Shown here in pieces: positions 8,984 to 18,060 of a stretch of 64,000 nt of DNA; position 1 is the stretch's first letter, and every line of letters starts with the position of its first letter. The stretch comes from CAZBBC01 sp964489835. Its GTDB lineage: Bacteria > Calditrichota > Calditrichia > JAJRVZ01. The translations under genes were made by a program, and so were the position numbers. The notes below the pieces were generated by a model, which was given only the letters and a program-made list of their open reading frames with translations, made no database searches and was not told the DNA's origin. The stretch covers positions 5,747-69,746 of the forward strand of contig CAZBBC010000012.1 in assembly GCA_964489835.1 (NCBI GenBank), read 5' to 3'.

Positions 8984-10300
8984 TTATTTAATTCGATATT
9001 GTCTTAAATAAAAACGCATAAATATATTTTCTATATTTAACTCTTTGGTAGATTTTACTGTTTTGGAACGAATCTCTATGATATCTGCGAGCGTATAGGG
9101 TTCTAAATCTTCCAGATCAGCTTTATCCATTCCTTCGGTATGACCGAATTCGAGGATTAATATAAGTTTATTAAGAGTGATGAATTTGAAATTATAAACC
9201 ACATAAGGCTCAAATGCTGTACCGGTATCTTTTTCTATAATCGCCATCACTTTATTCAGTTCCATCCGATCCTGATAGGGTTTTCTTGATGTTAATGCAT
9301 CAAAAGCATCAGCAACAGCAAGAATTTTTCCTTCCAAAGGTATATGATCACCCTTTAATTGTTCGGGATAACCAGTGCCGTCAATTCTTTCATGGTGACT
9401 GGCAGCAATGTTCGGGATATTACGGTATTTTTTCATAAAGTGTATTTTATTAAGAATACTCTTTGTCAGATTGGCATGTCTTTTTACAATTTCATATTCA
9501 TCGTCTGTGAGTTTTCTATCCTTAAGGAGAATGACCTCCGGCACACCTAATTTACCAATATCATGTAAAAGCCCGGCGTAGCGCATTATTTCCCGCTGTT
9601 CAGGATTGAGTTTCATCAGTCGAGCGATTTCAGTTGCATAAAGCGTTACCCGACGGGAGTGACCCGCGGTAATATAATCTCTGGTATCCAGTGTTGTGGA
9701 GAGGGTTTCAATGAAGCTGGTAAAAGATTTTTTCTGCTCTTCATATAATTGTGCATTTTCAATGGCTGACGCGGCAATGGAAGTAATGGCTGATAAAAGT
9801 TCCTCATTTTCTTCTGTAAACGGCCCTTCCTTTTTATTCAAAACCTGAAACACACCGATAATCTGATTGTGTCTGTTACGAAGGGGCATGGTCAGCATGG
9901 ATTTTGTTTTATATCCGGTTTTTTTATCGATCTCCGGATTGAATCGATCATCCTGGTATGCATCTGGAATGTTTACTATGTTGCCGGTTGTGCATACATC
10001 CCCGGCAATCCCTTTGTCTGAGGGAAAACGTATCTCTTCATTTAATCCTATCGCAACTTTGGACCAAAGTTCATTATTTTCTTCGTCAAGAATAAAGACG
10101 GAACATCGATCAGCCTCTAATACTTGCCGAACCTCTTCCATTATTTTAAATAGCAAAGAATCCAGATTTATTTCAGCAGAAAGGTTTTTGGTAATATTTA
10201 GTAAAGCTTTTAACCGTTCTCTCTCATCTTTAAGACGGGCAATCCGAGTATCTTCTTTCAATTTTTCTGCAGATTCCTTATTATTTTTCAAGGTCTTCAT
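8984..10300 (-). CDS. GAF and HD-GYP domain protein, probable c-di-GMP phosphodiesterase
   Basis: HD-GYP proteins hydrolyse cyclic di-GMP. A short coiled coil (residues 1-35) leads into a GAF sensor domain (about 45-190). The HD-GYP domain follows (about 200-370), with the HD pair in LLHDIGKLGVPE, RHANLTKSILNKI and the signature HHERIDGTGYP plus VADAFDALTSRKPY. The metal-binding and GYP residues look complete, so activity is expected. A ~60-residue C-terminal tail has no recognised domain. The start at 10300 lies 20 bases inside the end of the upstream small gene. A GGDEF cyclase is also in the window (61431-62951). Confidence 0.9.
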   Translation of the reverse strand: MKTLKNNKESAEKLKEDTRIARLKDERERLKALLNITKNLSAEINLDSLLFKIMEEVRQVLEADRCSVFILDEENNELWSKVAIGLNEEIRFPSDKGIAGDVCTTGNIVNIPDAYQDDRFNPEIDKKTGYKTKSMLTMPLRNRHNQIIGVFQVLNKKEGPFTEENEELLSAITSIAASAIENAQLYEEQKKSFTSFIETLSTTLDTRDYITAGHSRRVTLYATEIARLMKLNPEQREIMRYAGLLHDIGKLGVPEVILLKDRKLTDDEYEIVKRHANLTKSILNKIHFMKKYRNIPNIAASHHERIDGTGYPEQLKGDHIPLEGKILAVADAFDALTSRKPYQDRMELNKVMAIIEKDTGTAFEPYVVYNFKFITLNKLILILEFGHTEGMDKADLEDLEPYTLADIIEIRSKTVKSTKELNIENIFMRFYLRQYRIK

Positions 10301-10460
10301 AATCTATATCTTGAATATCGGTTCTTTTTCGGAAGATATTAGGTTTGTCTGATTTTCCCTGGACATGTGGATTGCGCTTGCTGGGGTTAATAAGCCGTCT
10401 GAATATTTTTATAATAAAGTAGCCGATTATAAAAAAAAATATGAGTCTGATAATATTCAT
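10281..10460 (-). CDS. Small single-pass membrane protein, DUF4834-like, 59 aa
   Basis: This short gene was found by reading the gap between the kinase and HD-GYP genes on the minus strand. It starts with ATG at 10460-10458, nine bases after the kinase stop, and ends with TAA at 10281, overlapping the HD-GYP start. The protein begins MNIIRLIFFFIIGYFIIKIF, one membrane helix. A basic linker (RRLINPSKRN) and an acidic tyrosine tail (DIQDIDYEDLEK) follow. That plan, an N-terminal helix with an acidic IDYED end, resembles DUF4834-type proteins of Bacteroidota. The tight packing between two genes supports a real coding region. The function is unknown. Confidence 0.75.
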   Translation of the reverse strand: MNIIRLIFFFIIGYFIIKIFRRLINPSKRNPHVQGKSDKPNIFRKRTDIQDIDYEDLEK

Positions 10461-10468
10461 TTAAATAC

Positions 10469-11113
10469 TCAAATTTTATGTGGAATATAATATTTTGTGC
10501 CTGTTGAGTGCTGATTTATTTCATATAGAATATCCTGGTAGTCGCTTTCGTTATGAACAAAATCAATCTCATCAGTATTAATGACCAGCAAAGGTGTTTC
10601 ATTATAATGGAAAAAAAAGTTGTTATATAACTCGTTCAGTGCCTGGATATAGTCATCATTAATATTTTTCTCAATTTTTCTTCCACGCCTGCGAATAAGT
10701 TCCATCAGGTGTTTTGTTGACGATTGGAGATAAATGACAAGATCTGCTTTAACGATGTCCTTCTCCATAATTCGGGCCAGGGTATCATAAAGTTTCATCT
10801 CTTTTTCATTGAGATTTAAAGTGGCAAAGATACGATCTTTGGCAAAGATATAATCACTGACCATGCATTGCTGGAAAAGATCATGTTGTCGCAGTGTTTG
10901 TTGTTGTTGATATCTGCTCAGTAGAAAAAATATCTGTGTTTGAAAAGCAAAATGTTCAGGATCATCGTAAAAATCTTCCAGAAAGGGGTTCTTTTCGAAT
11001 TCTTCATAAATCGCCTTCGCTCCCAGGGTTTGACTCAACCGGGCGGTGAGACTGGTTTTTCCAGCACCGATAACACCTTCAATTGCGATGAATCTTAAGT
11101 CTTCAATAGCCAT
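10469..11113 (-). CDS. Deoxynucleoside kinase (dCK/dGK family)
   Basis: The enzyme phosphorylates deoxynucleosides in the salvage pathway. The P-loop is IEGVIGAGKTSL near residue 13. The family segment SDYIFAKDRIFATLNL and the arginine-rich lid LIRRRGRKIE (about residues 140-150) are present. At about 214 residues it fits the bacterial dNK family. ATG 11113 is preferred: it lies four bases after the folK stop, while an upstream TTG at 11134 would overlap folK. The substrate (dA/dG or dC) cannot be decided from sequence. It is part of the leftward folB-folK-dnk-small-protein group. Confidence 0.88.
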   Translation of the reverse strand: MAIEDLRFIAIEGVIGAGKTSLTARLSQTLGAKAIYEEFEKNPFLEDFYDDPEHFAFQTQIFFLLSRYQQQQTLRQHDLFQQCMVSDYIFAKDRIFATLNLNEKEMKLYDTLARIMEKDIVKADLVIYLQSSTKHLMELIRRRGRKIEKNINDDYIQALNELYNNFFFHYNETPLLVINTDEIDFVHNESDYQDILYEINQHSTGTKYYIPHKI

Positions 11114-11117
11114 GATT

Positions 11118-11612
11118 TCACCAGTTAGTTGCAAGTTTCTGAATATATGATTGATCAGGACATCTGTTCAGCAATTCTATGATGGTTCTTTTTGTATTTT
11201 TTATATATAAATGTTTCTCGATTTCTGCCAGTGGCGCCAGAACAAACCGGCGTTCTGCAAATTTTTGATGTGGAATCTGAAGTTCGGGCTCATCAAGGGT
11301 ACATTCCCTACATAATATGATATCAATATCAATTTCGCGCGGTCCCCAGCGCGTGGATGGTATGCGACCGATTGAATCTTCGATTCCTTTTATTTTTTTT
11401 AGAAGATTATTGGGCTCAAGATCTGTGCTAAACTCGATTACGGCATTTAAGAAATTGGGCTGATTTTTTTCTCCCCATGCCTGGGTTTCATAGAGGCTGG
11501 ACTTTTGTATGATTTTGCCTATCGAATTGAGCGAGATACAGGCTTTATTAAGGAAAAGCAAACTTGGTTCAATATTCGAGCCCAGGCTGAGAAAATATTT
11601 ATAGGTCATCAT
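11118..11612 (-). CDS. folK: 2-amino-4-hydroxy-6-hydroxymethyldihydropteridine pyrophosphokinase
   Basis: FolK adds pyrophosphate to hydroxymethyl-dihydropterin in folate synthesis. The motifs are FLSLGSN at the N terminus, ETQAWGEKNQPNFLNAVIEF around residues 47-66 and the catalytic RWGPREIDIDIIL near residue 93. The length of 164 residues is normal. The gene overlaps folB by 14 bases and they catalyse consecutive steps. Confidence 0.95.
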   Translation of the reverse strand: MMTYKYFLSLGSNIEPSLLFLNKACISLNSIGKIIQKSSLYETQAWGEKNQPNFLNAVIEFSTDLEPNNLLKKIKGIEDSIGRIPSTRWGPREIDIDIILCRECTLDEPELQIPHQKFAERRFVLAPLAEIEKHLYIKNTKRTIIELLNRCPDQSYIQKLATNW

Positions 11613-11964
11613 TTGTTCGTCTGATCTCTATCTCAATATGATCCAGGAAACCATTCAAAGGGACATGAGGTTTTCGTACCCTTATTAAAACAGCACCCAC
11701 ACTAAATTTTTGTAAGATCTGTATAGCAATTCTTTCTGCTACAGTTTCCAGAAGTTTAAATTTATAATTTTCAAATGCGTCTTTGGCAAGGGCATATACT
11801 TTTCGATAATCGATCGTTGATTTCAAATCATCGGTTTCCGCCGCCTGAGCAAGATTACATTCCACTTCGATATCCAGTTCAAATCGTTGTCCTAACTCTC
11901 GCTCAGCTTTATAATAACCATGATGCGCATAAAAAACAATATTCGTCAGCTTAATTATATCCAT
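11599..11964 (-). CDS. folB: Dihydroneopterin aldolase
   Basis: FolB cleaves dihydroneopterin to hydroxymethyl-dihydropterin and glycolaldehyde, the step before FolK. The 121-residue protein has the family features FYAHHGYYKAERELGQRFELD (N-terminal part, catalytic Glu in the ERELGQ segment), STIDYRKVY and LLETVAERIA, and the C-terminal VRVRKPHVP-like RVRKPHVPLNGFLDHIEIEI. It is the first gene of a leftward operon. The AT-rich 180 bases upstream probably hold its promoter. Confidence 0.93.
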   Translation of the reverse strand: MDIIKLTNIVFYAHHGYYKAERELGQRFELDIEVECNLAQAAETDDLKSTIDYRKVYALAKDAFENYKFKLLETVAERIAIQILQKFSVGAVLIRVRKPHVPLNGFLDHIEIEIRRTNDDL

Positions 11965-12144
11965 TATTATATCTCAGAACAGAAAATTTTGGGTAATGAT
12001 TTCTATTTATTAATCCTTAGTGTCCGTAAAAACTTTAATCATTATCAATCATTTTTTTAAACCGGGTACTAATGTTATAAATAATAAATATATTAATCAT
12101 AATAGTTTATATCAAACGAAAATAAATTTGCATATTTTAGTCAT

Positions 12145-12180
12145 AAAAAAACCCTGATCGGTACCGACCAGGGTTTTTTT
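12145..12180 (-). terminator. Terminator of the groES-groEL operon
   Basis: A near-perfect 11-bp palindromic stem (ACCCTGATCGG and its partner, one G-T wobble) is bounded by A7 on the left and T7 on the right. It can therefore work in either direction. It lies just past the groEL stop and between groEL and folB, both read leftward. Confidence 0.85.
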
Positions 12181-12197
12181 GAAAAAATGTTCGTGGA

Positions 12198-13829
12198 TCA
12201 ATACATTCCACCCATTCCACCTCCAGGTGGCATAGGGGGCGCTGGAGATTCTTTCTCCGGTTTATCCGCGATAAGTGCCTCGGTCATCAGTAGCAGGGCT
12301 GCAACCGATGAGGCATTCTCTAAAGCTGTACGAGAAACTTTCGTCGGATCGATAATTCCGGCTTCCATCAGATCTTCAAATTTTTCTTTTGCGGCATTAT
12401 ATCCATAAGCACCGGTTTTGCTTTTTACTTCTTCGACAATTACGGCACCTTCTTTTCCGGCATTAATGACGATCTGGCGAATGGGCTCTTCAATCGCCCG
12501 TTTTATGATATTTATGCCGATTTGATGGTCGTTATCAATCACTTTCATTTTGTCCAGTGCTTTCAAACAGCGCAGGTAAGCAACGCCTCCACCAGGAACG
12601 ATCCCTTCCTCCACGGCTGCTCTCGTAGCATGCAAGGCATCTTCCACACGCGCCTTTTTCTCTTTCATTTCAACTTCTGTGGCAGCTCCGATTTTGAGAA
12701 CGGCGACACCGCCGGCCAGTTTTGCCAAACGTTCCTGAAGTTTCTCACGATCGTAATCACTGGTAGTATTCTCAATCTGGCTGCGGATCTGACCAACACG
12801 ACCTTTGATATCTGCCGGTTTACCGCCACCTTCGATGATCGTTGTATTATCCTTGTCAATGGTTACCCGTTTACAGGTCCCAAGATCTGTCGTAGTCGTA
12901 TTTTCCAGTTTAAAACCGGCATCTTCACTAATCACGCGTCCACCGGTCAGTATGGCAATATCTTCCAACATTGATTTACGGCGGTCGCCAAAACCCGGGG
13001 CTTTAACCGCGGCTATCTTTAATGTACCCCGTAACTTGTTTACAACCATCGTGGCCAGTGCCTCACCTTCAATATCTTCAGCAATTATCAGTAAACCTTT
13101 TCCCATCTGGGCAACTTTTTCAAGTACCGGGAGCAGTTCTTTCATATTGCTGATCTTTTTGTCGTGAATAAGAATAACCGGATCATCAAGAACGGCTTCC
13201 ATACTCTCCGAATCGGTTACAAAATATGGTGATATATAACCACGATCGAATTGCATACCTTCAACCACATCAAGCGATGTCTCAATTGACTTGGCTTCTT
13301 CAACCGTGATCACACCATCCTTACCAACTTTGTCCATGGCATCAGCAATCAGGTCACCAATCGTATCGTCATTATTGGCAGAGATAGCCCCAACCTGTGC
13401 GATTTCTTTTTTTCCGGATACTTCGCGACTCATTTTTTTCAATTCATCGACAATGACACCAACCGCCATTTCAATACCTTTTTTTAGTTCCGCCGGATTT
13501 GCACCTGCGGTCACATTCCTCAGTCCTTCGGTAAAAATAGCCTGTGCCAAAATCGTTGCAGTCGTTGTTCCGTCCCCGGCAACATCGCTGGTTTTGGAAG
13601 CGACTTCTTTTACCATCTGGGCACCCATATTTTCCATGGGATCATCTAGTTCGATTTCTTTGGCGACCGTAACCCCATCTTTTGTTATTGTCGGTGCTCC
13701 AAATTTCTTATCGATGACCACATTACGTCCCTTGGGTCCCAGGGTAACTTTTACAGCCCTTGCCAGCTGGTCAATCCCTTTTTTCAGCTTGGCGCGAGCT
13801 TCACTATCATATTCAATGATCTTCGCCAT
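12198..13829 (-). CDS. groL: Chaperonin GroEL (60 kDa)
   Basis: GroEL forms the double-ring ATP-driven folding chamber that works with GroES. Family signatures are clear: KVTLGPKGRNVVIDKKFG, the ATP-site VAGDGTTTATILAQA near residue 85, IIAEDIEGEALATMVVNKL, and AAVEEGIVPGGGVAYLR at about residue 405. The C terminus ends in the glycine- and methionine-rich MPPGGGMGGMY tail. The length of 543 residues is standard. It follows groES by 26 bases in one operon controlled by the CIRCE element. Confidence 0.98.
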   Translation of the reverse strand: MAKIIEYDSEARAKLKKGIDQLARAVKVTLGPKGRNVVIDKKFGAPTITKDGVTVAKEIELDDPMENMGAQMVKEVASKTSDVAGDGTTTATILAQAIFTEGLRNVTAGANPAELKKGIEMAVGVIVDELKKMSREVSGKKEIAQVGAISANNDDTIGDLIADAMDKVGKDGVITVEEAKSIETSLDVVEGMQFDRGYISPYFVTDSESMEAVLDDPVILIHDKKISNMKELLPVLEKVAQMGKGLLIIAEDIEGEALATMVVNKLRGTLKIAAVKAPGFGDRRKSMLEDIAILTGGRVISEDAGFKLENTTTTDLGTCKRVTIDKDNTTIIEGGGKPADIKGRVGQIRSQIENTTSDYDREKLQERLAKLAGGVAVLKIGAATEVEMKEKKARVEDALHATRAAVEEGIVPGGGVAYLRCLKALDKMKVIDNDHQIGINIIKRAIEEPIRQIVINAGKEGAVIVEEVKSKTGAYGYNAAKEKFEDLMEAGIIDPTKVSRTALENASSVAALLLMTEALIADKPEKESPAPPMPPGGGMGGMY

Positions 13830-13855
13830 ATTTCCTCCAAATAATTTTATTTTTA

Positions 13856-14140
13856 TTATACAATTGCCAAAATATCACTTTCACGCACGATTAAATACTC
13901 CTTACCTTCAAAAGTAACATCGGTGCCAGAATATTTGGCATAAAGCACCTTATTACCAACCTTCACTTCAGGTTTGACAATCTCGCCAGAATCAGATACT
14001 TTACCGGCACCAACGGCAACCACTTTTCCCATCTGGGGCTTCTCCTTTGCCGTGTCAGGTACATAGAGGCCGCCGATTGTTTTTTCTTCAGCTTCAAGCG
14101 GCTCGATAACGACACGATCTGCTAAAGGTTTAATCTTCAT
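13856..14140 (-). CDS. groS: Co-chaperonin GroES (10 kDa)
   Basis: GroES caps the GroEL chamber. The 94-residue sequence begins KIKPLADRVVIEPL, carries the mobile-loop segment EEKTIGGLYVPDTAKEKP, and shows GKVVAVGAGK and the C-terminal EYLIVRESDILAIV. GGAGGTAT precedes its ATG at 14140. It is the first gene of the operon, 45 bases downstream of CIRCE. Confidence 0.97.
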   Translation of the reverse strand: MKIKPLADRVVIEPLEAEEKTIGGLYVPDTAKEKPQMGKVVAVGAGKVSDSGEIVKPEVKVGNKVLYAKYSGTDVTFEGKEYLIVRESDILAIV

Positions 14141-14184
14141 AAATACCTCCTATATTTTTTAAATTTTAGATGTATTAAAAATTG

Positions 14185-14211
14185 TTAGCACTCACCTCGG
14201 GCGAGTGCTAA
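14185..14211 (-). promoter_or_regulatory. CIRCE operator (HrcA site) of groES-groEL
   Basis: TTAGCACTC - nine bases - GAGTGCTAA is an exact match to the CIRCE inverted repeat bound by the HrcA repressor. It lies 45 bases before the groES start, so the operon should be heat-inducible through HrcA, whose gene is not in this window. Confidence 0.96.
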
Positions 14212-14380
14212 CAATTTACGAAATATTTAACACCACATGCAACTAAAAAAATTCCCGTTACTATAAAACCGGGAAAATAATTGCAGAAAATTATTTAGTT
14301 TTTTTAGATAAATATGATTTGGAATATTTATATTGTGTCTAAGATTGTAATCTTCCATTCATATAACTTTGGGAGTCCGG

Positions 14381-15577
14381 ATGAAAAAATTTAGTTTAAA
14401 TGCCATCCAGAAAGCTTTGATTGAATTTAAAATAAGTGGCTGGCTTTTCTATGATTTTATGGGAAGCGACCCCATCAGCCGATCCATCCTCAGAATCGAA
14501 CCGGATATTATCACTACAAATCGCTGGTTCTATTATATCCCGGCACAGGGTGCCCCACAAAAATTGGTACATAGTCTCGAAAACAAGATTTTTGATCATC
14601 TACCCGGTAAAAAAGAAATCTATATTGGATGGAAAGAGATGGGGACAAAGTTAAGATCTTTTTTAAAAGATAAAGAGAAGATAGCTGTCCAGTATTCCTC
14701 TTTAAATGCCATTCCAATTATCTCAAAGATTGATGCCGGAATGCATGAGTTGTTGAAGTCCTTTAATTTGAATCTAATCTCTTCAGGAGATTTAGTTCAA
14801 ATATTTGAGGCCTGCCTGAGTAAGACGCAATTGAATACTCATTTAAACGTCAGCAGAGAACTTGATCAGATCGTTGAAAAGACTTTTCGTTATATTAAAC
14901 GTAAAATACAAACACATCAGGAAATTACAGAGTGGGGCGTATATGCTTTTCTTAATCATCAAATACAGGCGCGTGGTTTAATTTCTATAATACCACAGGT
15001 AGTGGCAGTCTCAGAAAACACCAGTAATCCCCGATATTTTCCTCGTCAGGAAAGCAGTAAACCAATACATACCAAATCCCTTATACAATTATCCTTACGT
15101 TCACGAGAGAAAGATGAAGATGCCGTTTATGCAAGCACTAGCAGGGTCGCTTTTGTCGGCGAAAAGATTCCTGATAAGTATGTCGAAAAATTCGCCATTC
15201 TGAAAAAGGCGCGCGATGAGGCACTTGTTTTTATCGATACATCGATGAAAAATGGAAAAAAGATTTGCGGTTGGGAGGTGGATCAGCTAGCCAGAGATAT
15301 CTTTGAGAATGAGGGTCTGGGTGGAAATTATCTGCATTGCACCGGACATTCACTCGGAACATCTTTCTATGGTCATGGTGTGAATTTGGATAACCTGGAA
15401 ACACGAGATGAACGGCACATCATTTCTGATTTGTGTTTTACGATCTCTCCGGGCCTATACTTTTCTGAATATGGAATGAGAACGGAAGTCAATGTCCATG
15501 TGGATAAAAAGGGGACGCATCTTAGTACACCATCGCTACAGGATAAAATATATCATATTAAACCAAAATTTAAATAA
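14381..15577 (+). CDS. M24-family (Xaa-Pro aminopeptidase-like) protein with lost metal ligands
   Basis: The C-terminal half has the pita-bread M24 fold: HCTGHSLGTSFYGHGVNLDN keeps the conserved histidine (residue ~323) and GMRTEVNVHV keeps the last glutamate (~369). Three of the five metal ligands expected by alignment with the family are replaced. The two aspartates fall at Gln236 (in LIQLSLR) and Ser252 (in YASTSRVAFVG). The first glutamate of the usual IEPG is Ser356 (TISPG). It is therefore probably not an active dinuclear metallopeptidase. ATG 14381 has GGGAG five bases upstream. At 398 residues the length is normal and the frame is open, so it looks like a maintained non-enzymatic homologue rather than debris. 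The penicillin acylase gene follows after nine bases. Confidence 0.8.
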   Translation: MKKFSLNAIQKALIEFKISGWLFYDFMGSDPISRSILRIEPDIITTNRWFYYIPAQGAPQKLVHSLENKIFDHLPGKKEIYIGWKEMGTKLRSFLKDKEKIAVQYSSLNAIPIISKIDAGMHELLKSFNLNLISSGDLVQIFEACLSKTQLNTHLNVSRELDQIVEKTFRYIKRKIQTHQEITEWGVYAFLNHQIQARGLISIIPQVVAVSENTSNPRYFPRQESSKPIHTKSLIQLSLRSREKDEDAVYASTSRVAFVGEKIPDKYVEKFAILKKARDEALVFIDTSMKNGKKICGWEVDQLARDIFENEGLGGNYLHCTGHSLGTSFYGHGVNLDNLETRDERHIISDLCFTISPGLYFSEYGMRTEVNVHVDKKGTHLSTPSLQDKIYHIKPKFK

Positions 15578-15586
15578 CTTTTGATC

Positions 15587-18001
15587 ATGAAAATTAAACC
15601 CATTTTATGGAGAAGTTTTGCCATTCTCATAGTGCTGATCATTCTCCTTGATATTACAGTTTATATGTTTTTGAAGGCTTCATTACCAGAGAATGAAGGT
15701 GATATTTGCATATCCGGAGTCGAATCAAAAGTTGAAATTCTTTTTGATGGGAAAGGTATTCCTCAAATTTGGGCAGAAAATGAAAATGATGCCTGGTTTG
15801 CTGTCGGCTGGCTTCATGCCGGTGATCGTTTATTTCAAATGGAATTAACCCGACGTGTGGCTAATGGTCGTCTTTCTGAACTATTTGGTGAAATTACCTT
15901 GACATTCGACCGGCAGCAACGGATGATCGGTCACGCTATTATGGCTGAAAAAGACCTTCAAAATCTCAGTCAGGCCTCAAATGAAATGTTACAGTCTTAC
16001 GTTTCCGGAATCAATCAATGGGTGAAAAACACCGCTGTCCTTCCATTTGAATTTTACTTGCTGGGAAATGATTTTGAGCCGTGGACGGTTAAGGATTGTT
16101 TGTCTCTTTTTAGTTTTCAAACCTGGTATTCCAATGATCTTCAGAATAATGATAAGTTTTTAATATCACTAGAAGAGCTGATTGGCAAACAAAAAACAGA
16201 TCAATTGATTATCCCTTATCCCGGAGAAGCGCCAACAACCGTTCCTCAGGGCCAGACCTATCGTAAAAGAATCGATAGCACAAACAAATATTCTGCTTAT
16301 ACAAGCGATTGGCATCATTTTTTTTATCAGTATTTATTTAATGAAGGGGAAATTCCCTTTCTTTTAACGGAAGGGTCGAATGCCTGGGTAATTTCCGGAG
16401 GAAAAAGTAAATCCGGAAAAGCAATACTGGCGAATGATCCACATCTCGATCTCAGCCGTTTACCGCAGTTCTGGTATGCTCTCGGCGTTCATACGCTTGA
16501 TGGTAGCCTTAATGTTTTAGGCATAACAACACCGGGGGTGCCGTATATTGTGATGGGTCATAATGGGAAGAGCGCCTGGGCGTTCACTGCTGCTGCCGTT
16601 GATATTACAGACGAGTACACCGAACGTCTGAATCCGGAAGATTCGGATGAATATCTGGTAGGAAATCATTTTAGGAGGTTGGAAACCAGAGAAGAGGTTA
16701 TTGAGGTAAAAGGATGGAATGTTAAAGATACGGTATTAATAAAATCTACACGGCATGGTCCGGTGATTAGTGAAAACGATGAGAAAAATGAACGATATAC
16801 GTTACGCTGGGCTGGTTTTGACTTTTCATTGTCTCAAGCGGTTGCTTCCGCATCTAATCTGAGCCGGGTTTCCAATTACCAGGAATTCCGCCAAATCGTC
16901 ACTGGTTTTGCTGCTCTCGATGCTAACTGGATCTATGCTGACAGTGAAGGAAATATCGGGTATCAGTTGGGTACGCCGATTCCGATTCGCCCGCCGGGTC
17001 AAAGCAACGCCAGACTACCGGGTTGGGACAATCAACATGAATGGTCAGGATACTACCCATTAGATCGCACACCCCATGCCTATAATCCTAAGCAGGGATG
17101 GTTGGCAAGTTGTAATAACCTTCCGGATGATCATCTGGATTATTCACTGCCCGGGAATTTTGCCGATAACAGGATTTATCAAATTTCTAATTTGTTGTCT
17201 TCAAAAGAGATATTCTCGCCCGAGGATATGAAGATGTATCAACAGGATTTAAAGTCCATTCAATTACTTCGCTGGAAAAATGAAGCCATCAGTGTATTAA
17301 ATGAGATTGATGAAGGTGATTGGATAGAGATTTTACGTCAATGGGAAGGATCCACCGATTTAGATTCCCGGGCAACCGCCTTAACGGAAACATGGCTGGC
17401 ATTATTAAAGCAATATACCTTTGAGGATGATTTTAAAGACCTTGTCAATAATTTTCATAGCAGAATTAATTACCGGGACAGAAATTTTGAATCTCTGTAC
17501 TTTTCGGGCGATTCTAAATGGTTTGATGATTTGAGCACCGAAAATCAAACAGAGAATCGACATGACATGGCACTGAAAGCAATGCGGGAGGCATTGGTTA
17601 AGGTAAATAATAAACGTTGGGGTGATATCCAAAGCCTTACAATGACCCATCCGATGGCAGTGGTACCGATCCTCTCGACTTTTCTTTCTTTACAAAAAGG
17701 CCCGTTTCCCCGGGCGGGTACGACGGGTTCATTGAATAATTCTACCGCTTTTTGGGATGAAGCAGGCGAATTTATATGCAAGGGAGGGCCCAGCTGGCGC
17801 TTTATTATAGATTTTGATGATATTGATGATGTGCAGGTGGTTTTACCTGCCGGACAATCCGGTCATCCACTAAGTCCGCACTTTTTTGATTTTTATAAAT
17901 TATGGGAAAAGGGAGATTACTGGGTCTTACCTTTTTCAAAGGAAGAGGTGGAGAAACAAGCAGTATCCAAATTAAAATTAATACCGATCACTTCCATGTA
18001 A
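15587..18001 (+). CDS. Penicillin acylase family (S45) N-terminal nucleophile hydrolase
   Basis: S45 hydrolases cleave amide bonds of acylated substrates such as acyl-homoserine lactones or beta-lactams; the natural substrate here is unknown. The first ~30 residues are a signal anchor or signal peptide. The A-chain motif WFAVGWLHAGDRLFQMELTR is typical. Self-cleavage should expose Ser264 in TEGSNAWVISG, followed by ILANDPHLDL and the oxyanion Asn-type residues of the B chain. The length of 804 residues is normal for the family. ATG 15587 is chosen over TTG 15581. The product is probably periplasmic. It is nine bases downstream of the M24-like gene, so the two may be cotranscribed. Confidence 0.9.
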   Translation: MKIKPILWRSFAILIVLIILLDITVYMFLKASLPENEGDICISGVESKVEILFDGKGIPQIWAENENDAWFAVGWLHAGDRLFQMELTRRVANGRLSELFGEITLTFDRQQRMIGHAIMAEKDLQNLSQASNEMLQSYVSGINQWVKNTAVLPFEFYLLGNDFEPWTVKDCLSLFSFQTWYSNDLQNNDKFLISLEELIGKQKTDQLIIPYPGEAPTTVPQGQTYRKRIDSTNKYSAYTSDWHHFFYQYLFNEGEIPFLLTEGSNAWVISGGKSKSGKAILANDPHLDLSRLPQFWYALGVHTLDGSLNVLGITTPGVPYIVMGHNGKSAWAFTAAAVDITDEYTERLNPEDSDEYLVGNHFRRLETREEVIEVKGWNVKDTVLIKSTRHGPVISENDEKNERYTLRWAGFDFSLSQAVASASNLSRVSNYQEFRQIVTGFAALDANWIYADSEGNIGYQLGTPIPIRPPGQSNARLPGWDNQHEWSGYYPLDRTPHAYNPKQGWLASCNNLPDDHLDYSLPGNFADNRIYQISNLLSSKEIFSPEDMKMYQQDLKSIQLLRWKNEAISVLNEIDEGDWIEILRQWEGSTDLDSRATALTETWLALLKQYTFEDDFKDLVNNFHSRINYRDRNFESLYFSGDSKWFDDLSTENQTENRHDMALKAMREALVKVNNKRWGDIQSLTMTHPMAVVPILSTFLSLQKGPFPRAGTTGSLNNSTAFWDEAGEFICKGGPSWRFIIDFDDIDDVQVVLPAGQSGHPLSPHFFDFYKLWEKGDYWVLPFSKEEVEKQAVSKLKLIPITSM

Positions 18002-18060
18002 TCCCGGGGACCTGGTTTTCGAGGATCAAAATCTTTAGAAAAGGATTACAAAGAACGATC

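Noticed and set aside
14250..14273. TTCCCG...CGGGAA pair between CIRCE and the M24-like gene
   Set aside because: The loop is long and no T-run follows, so it is not convincing as a terminator or operator.
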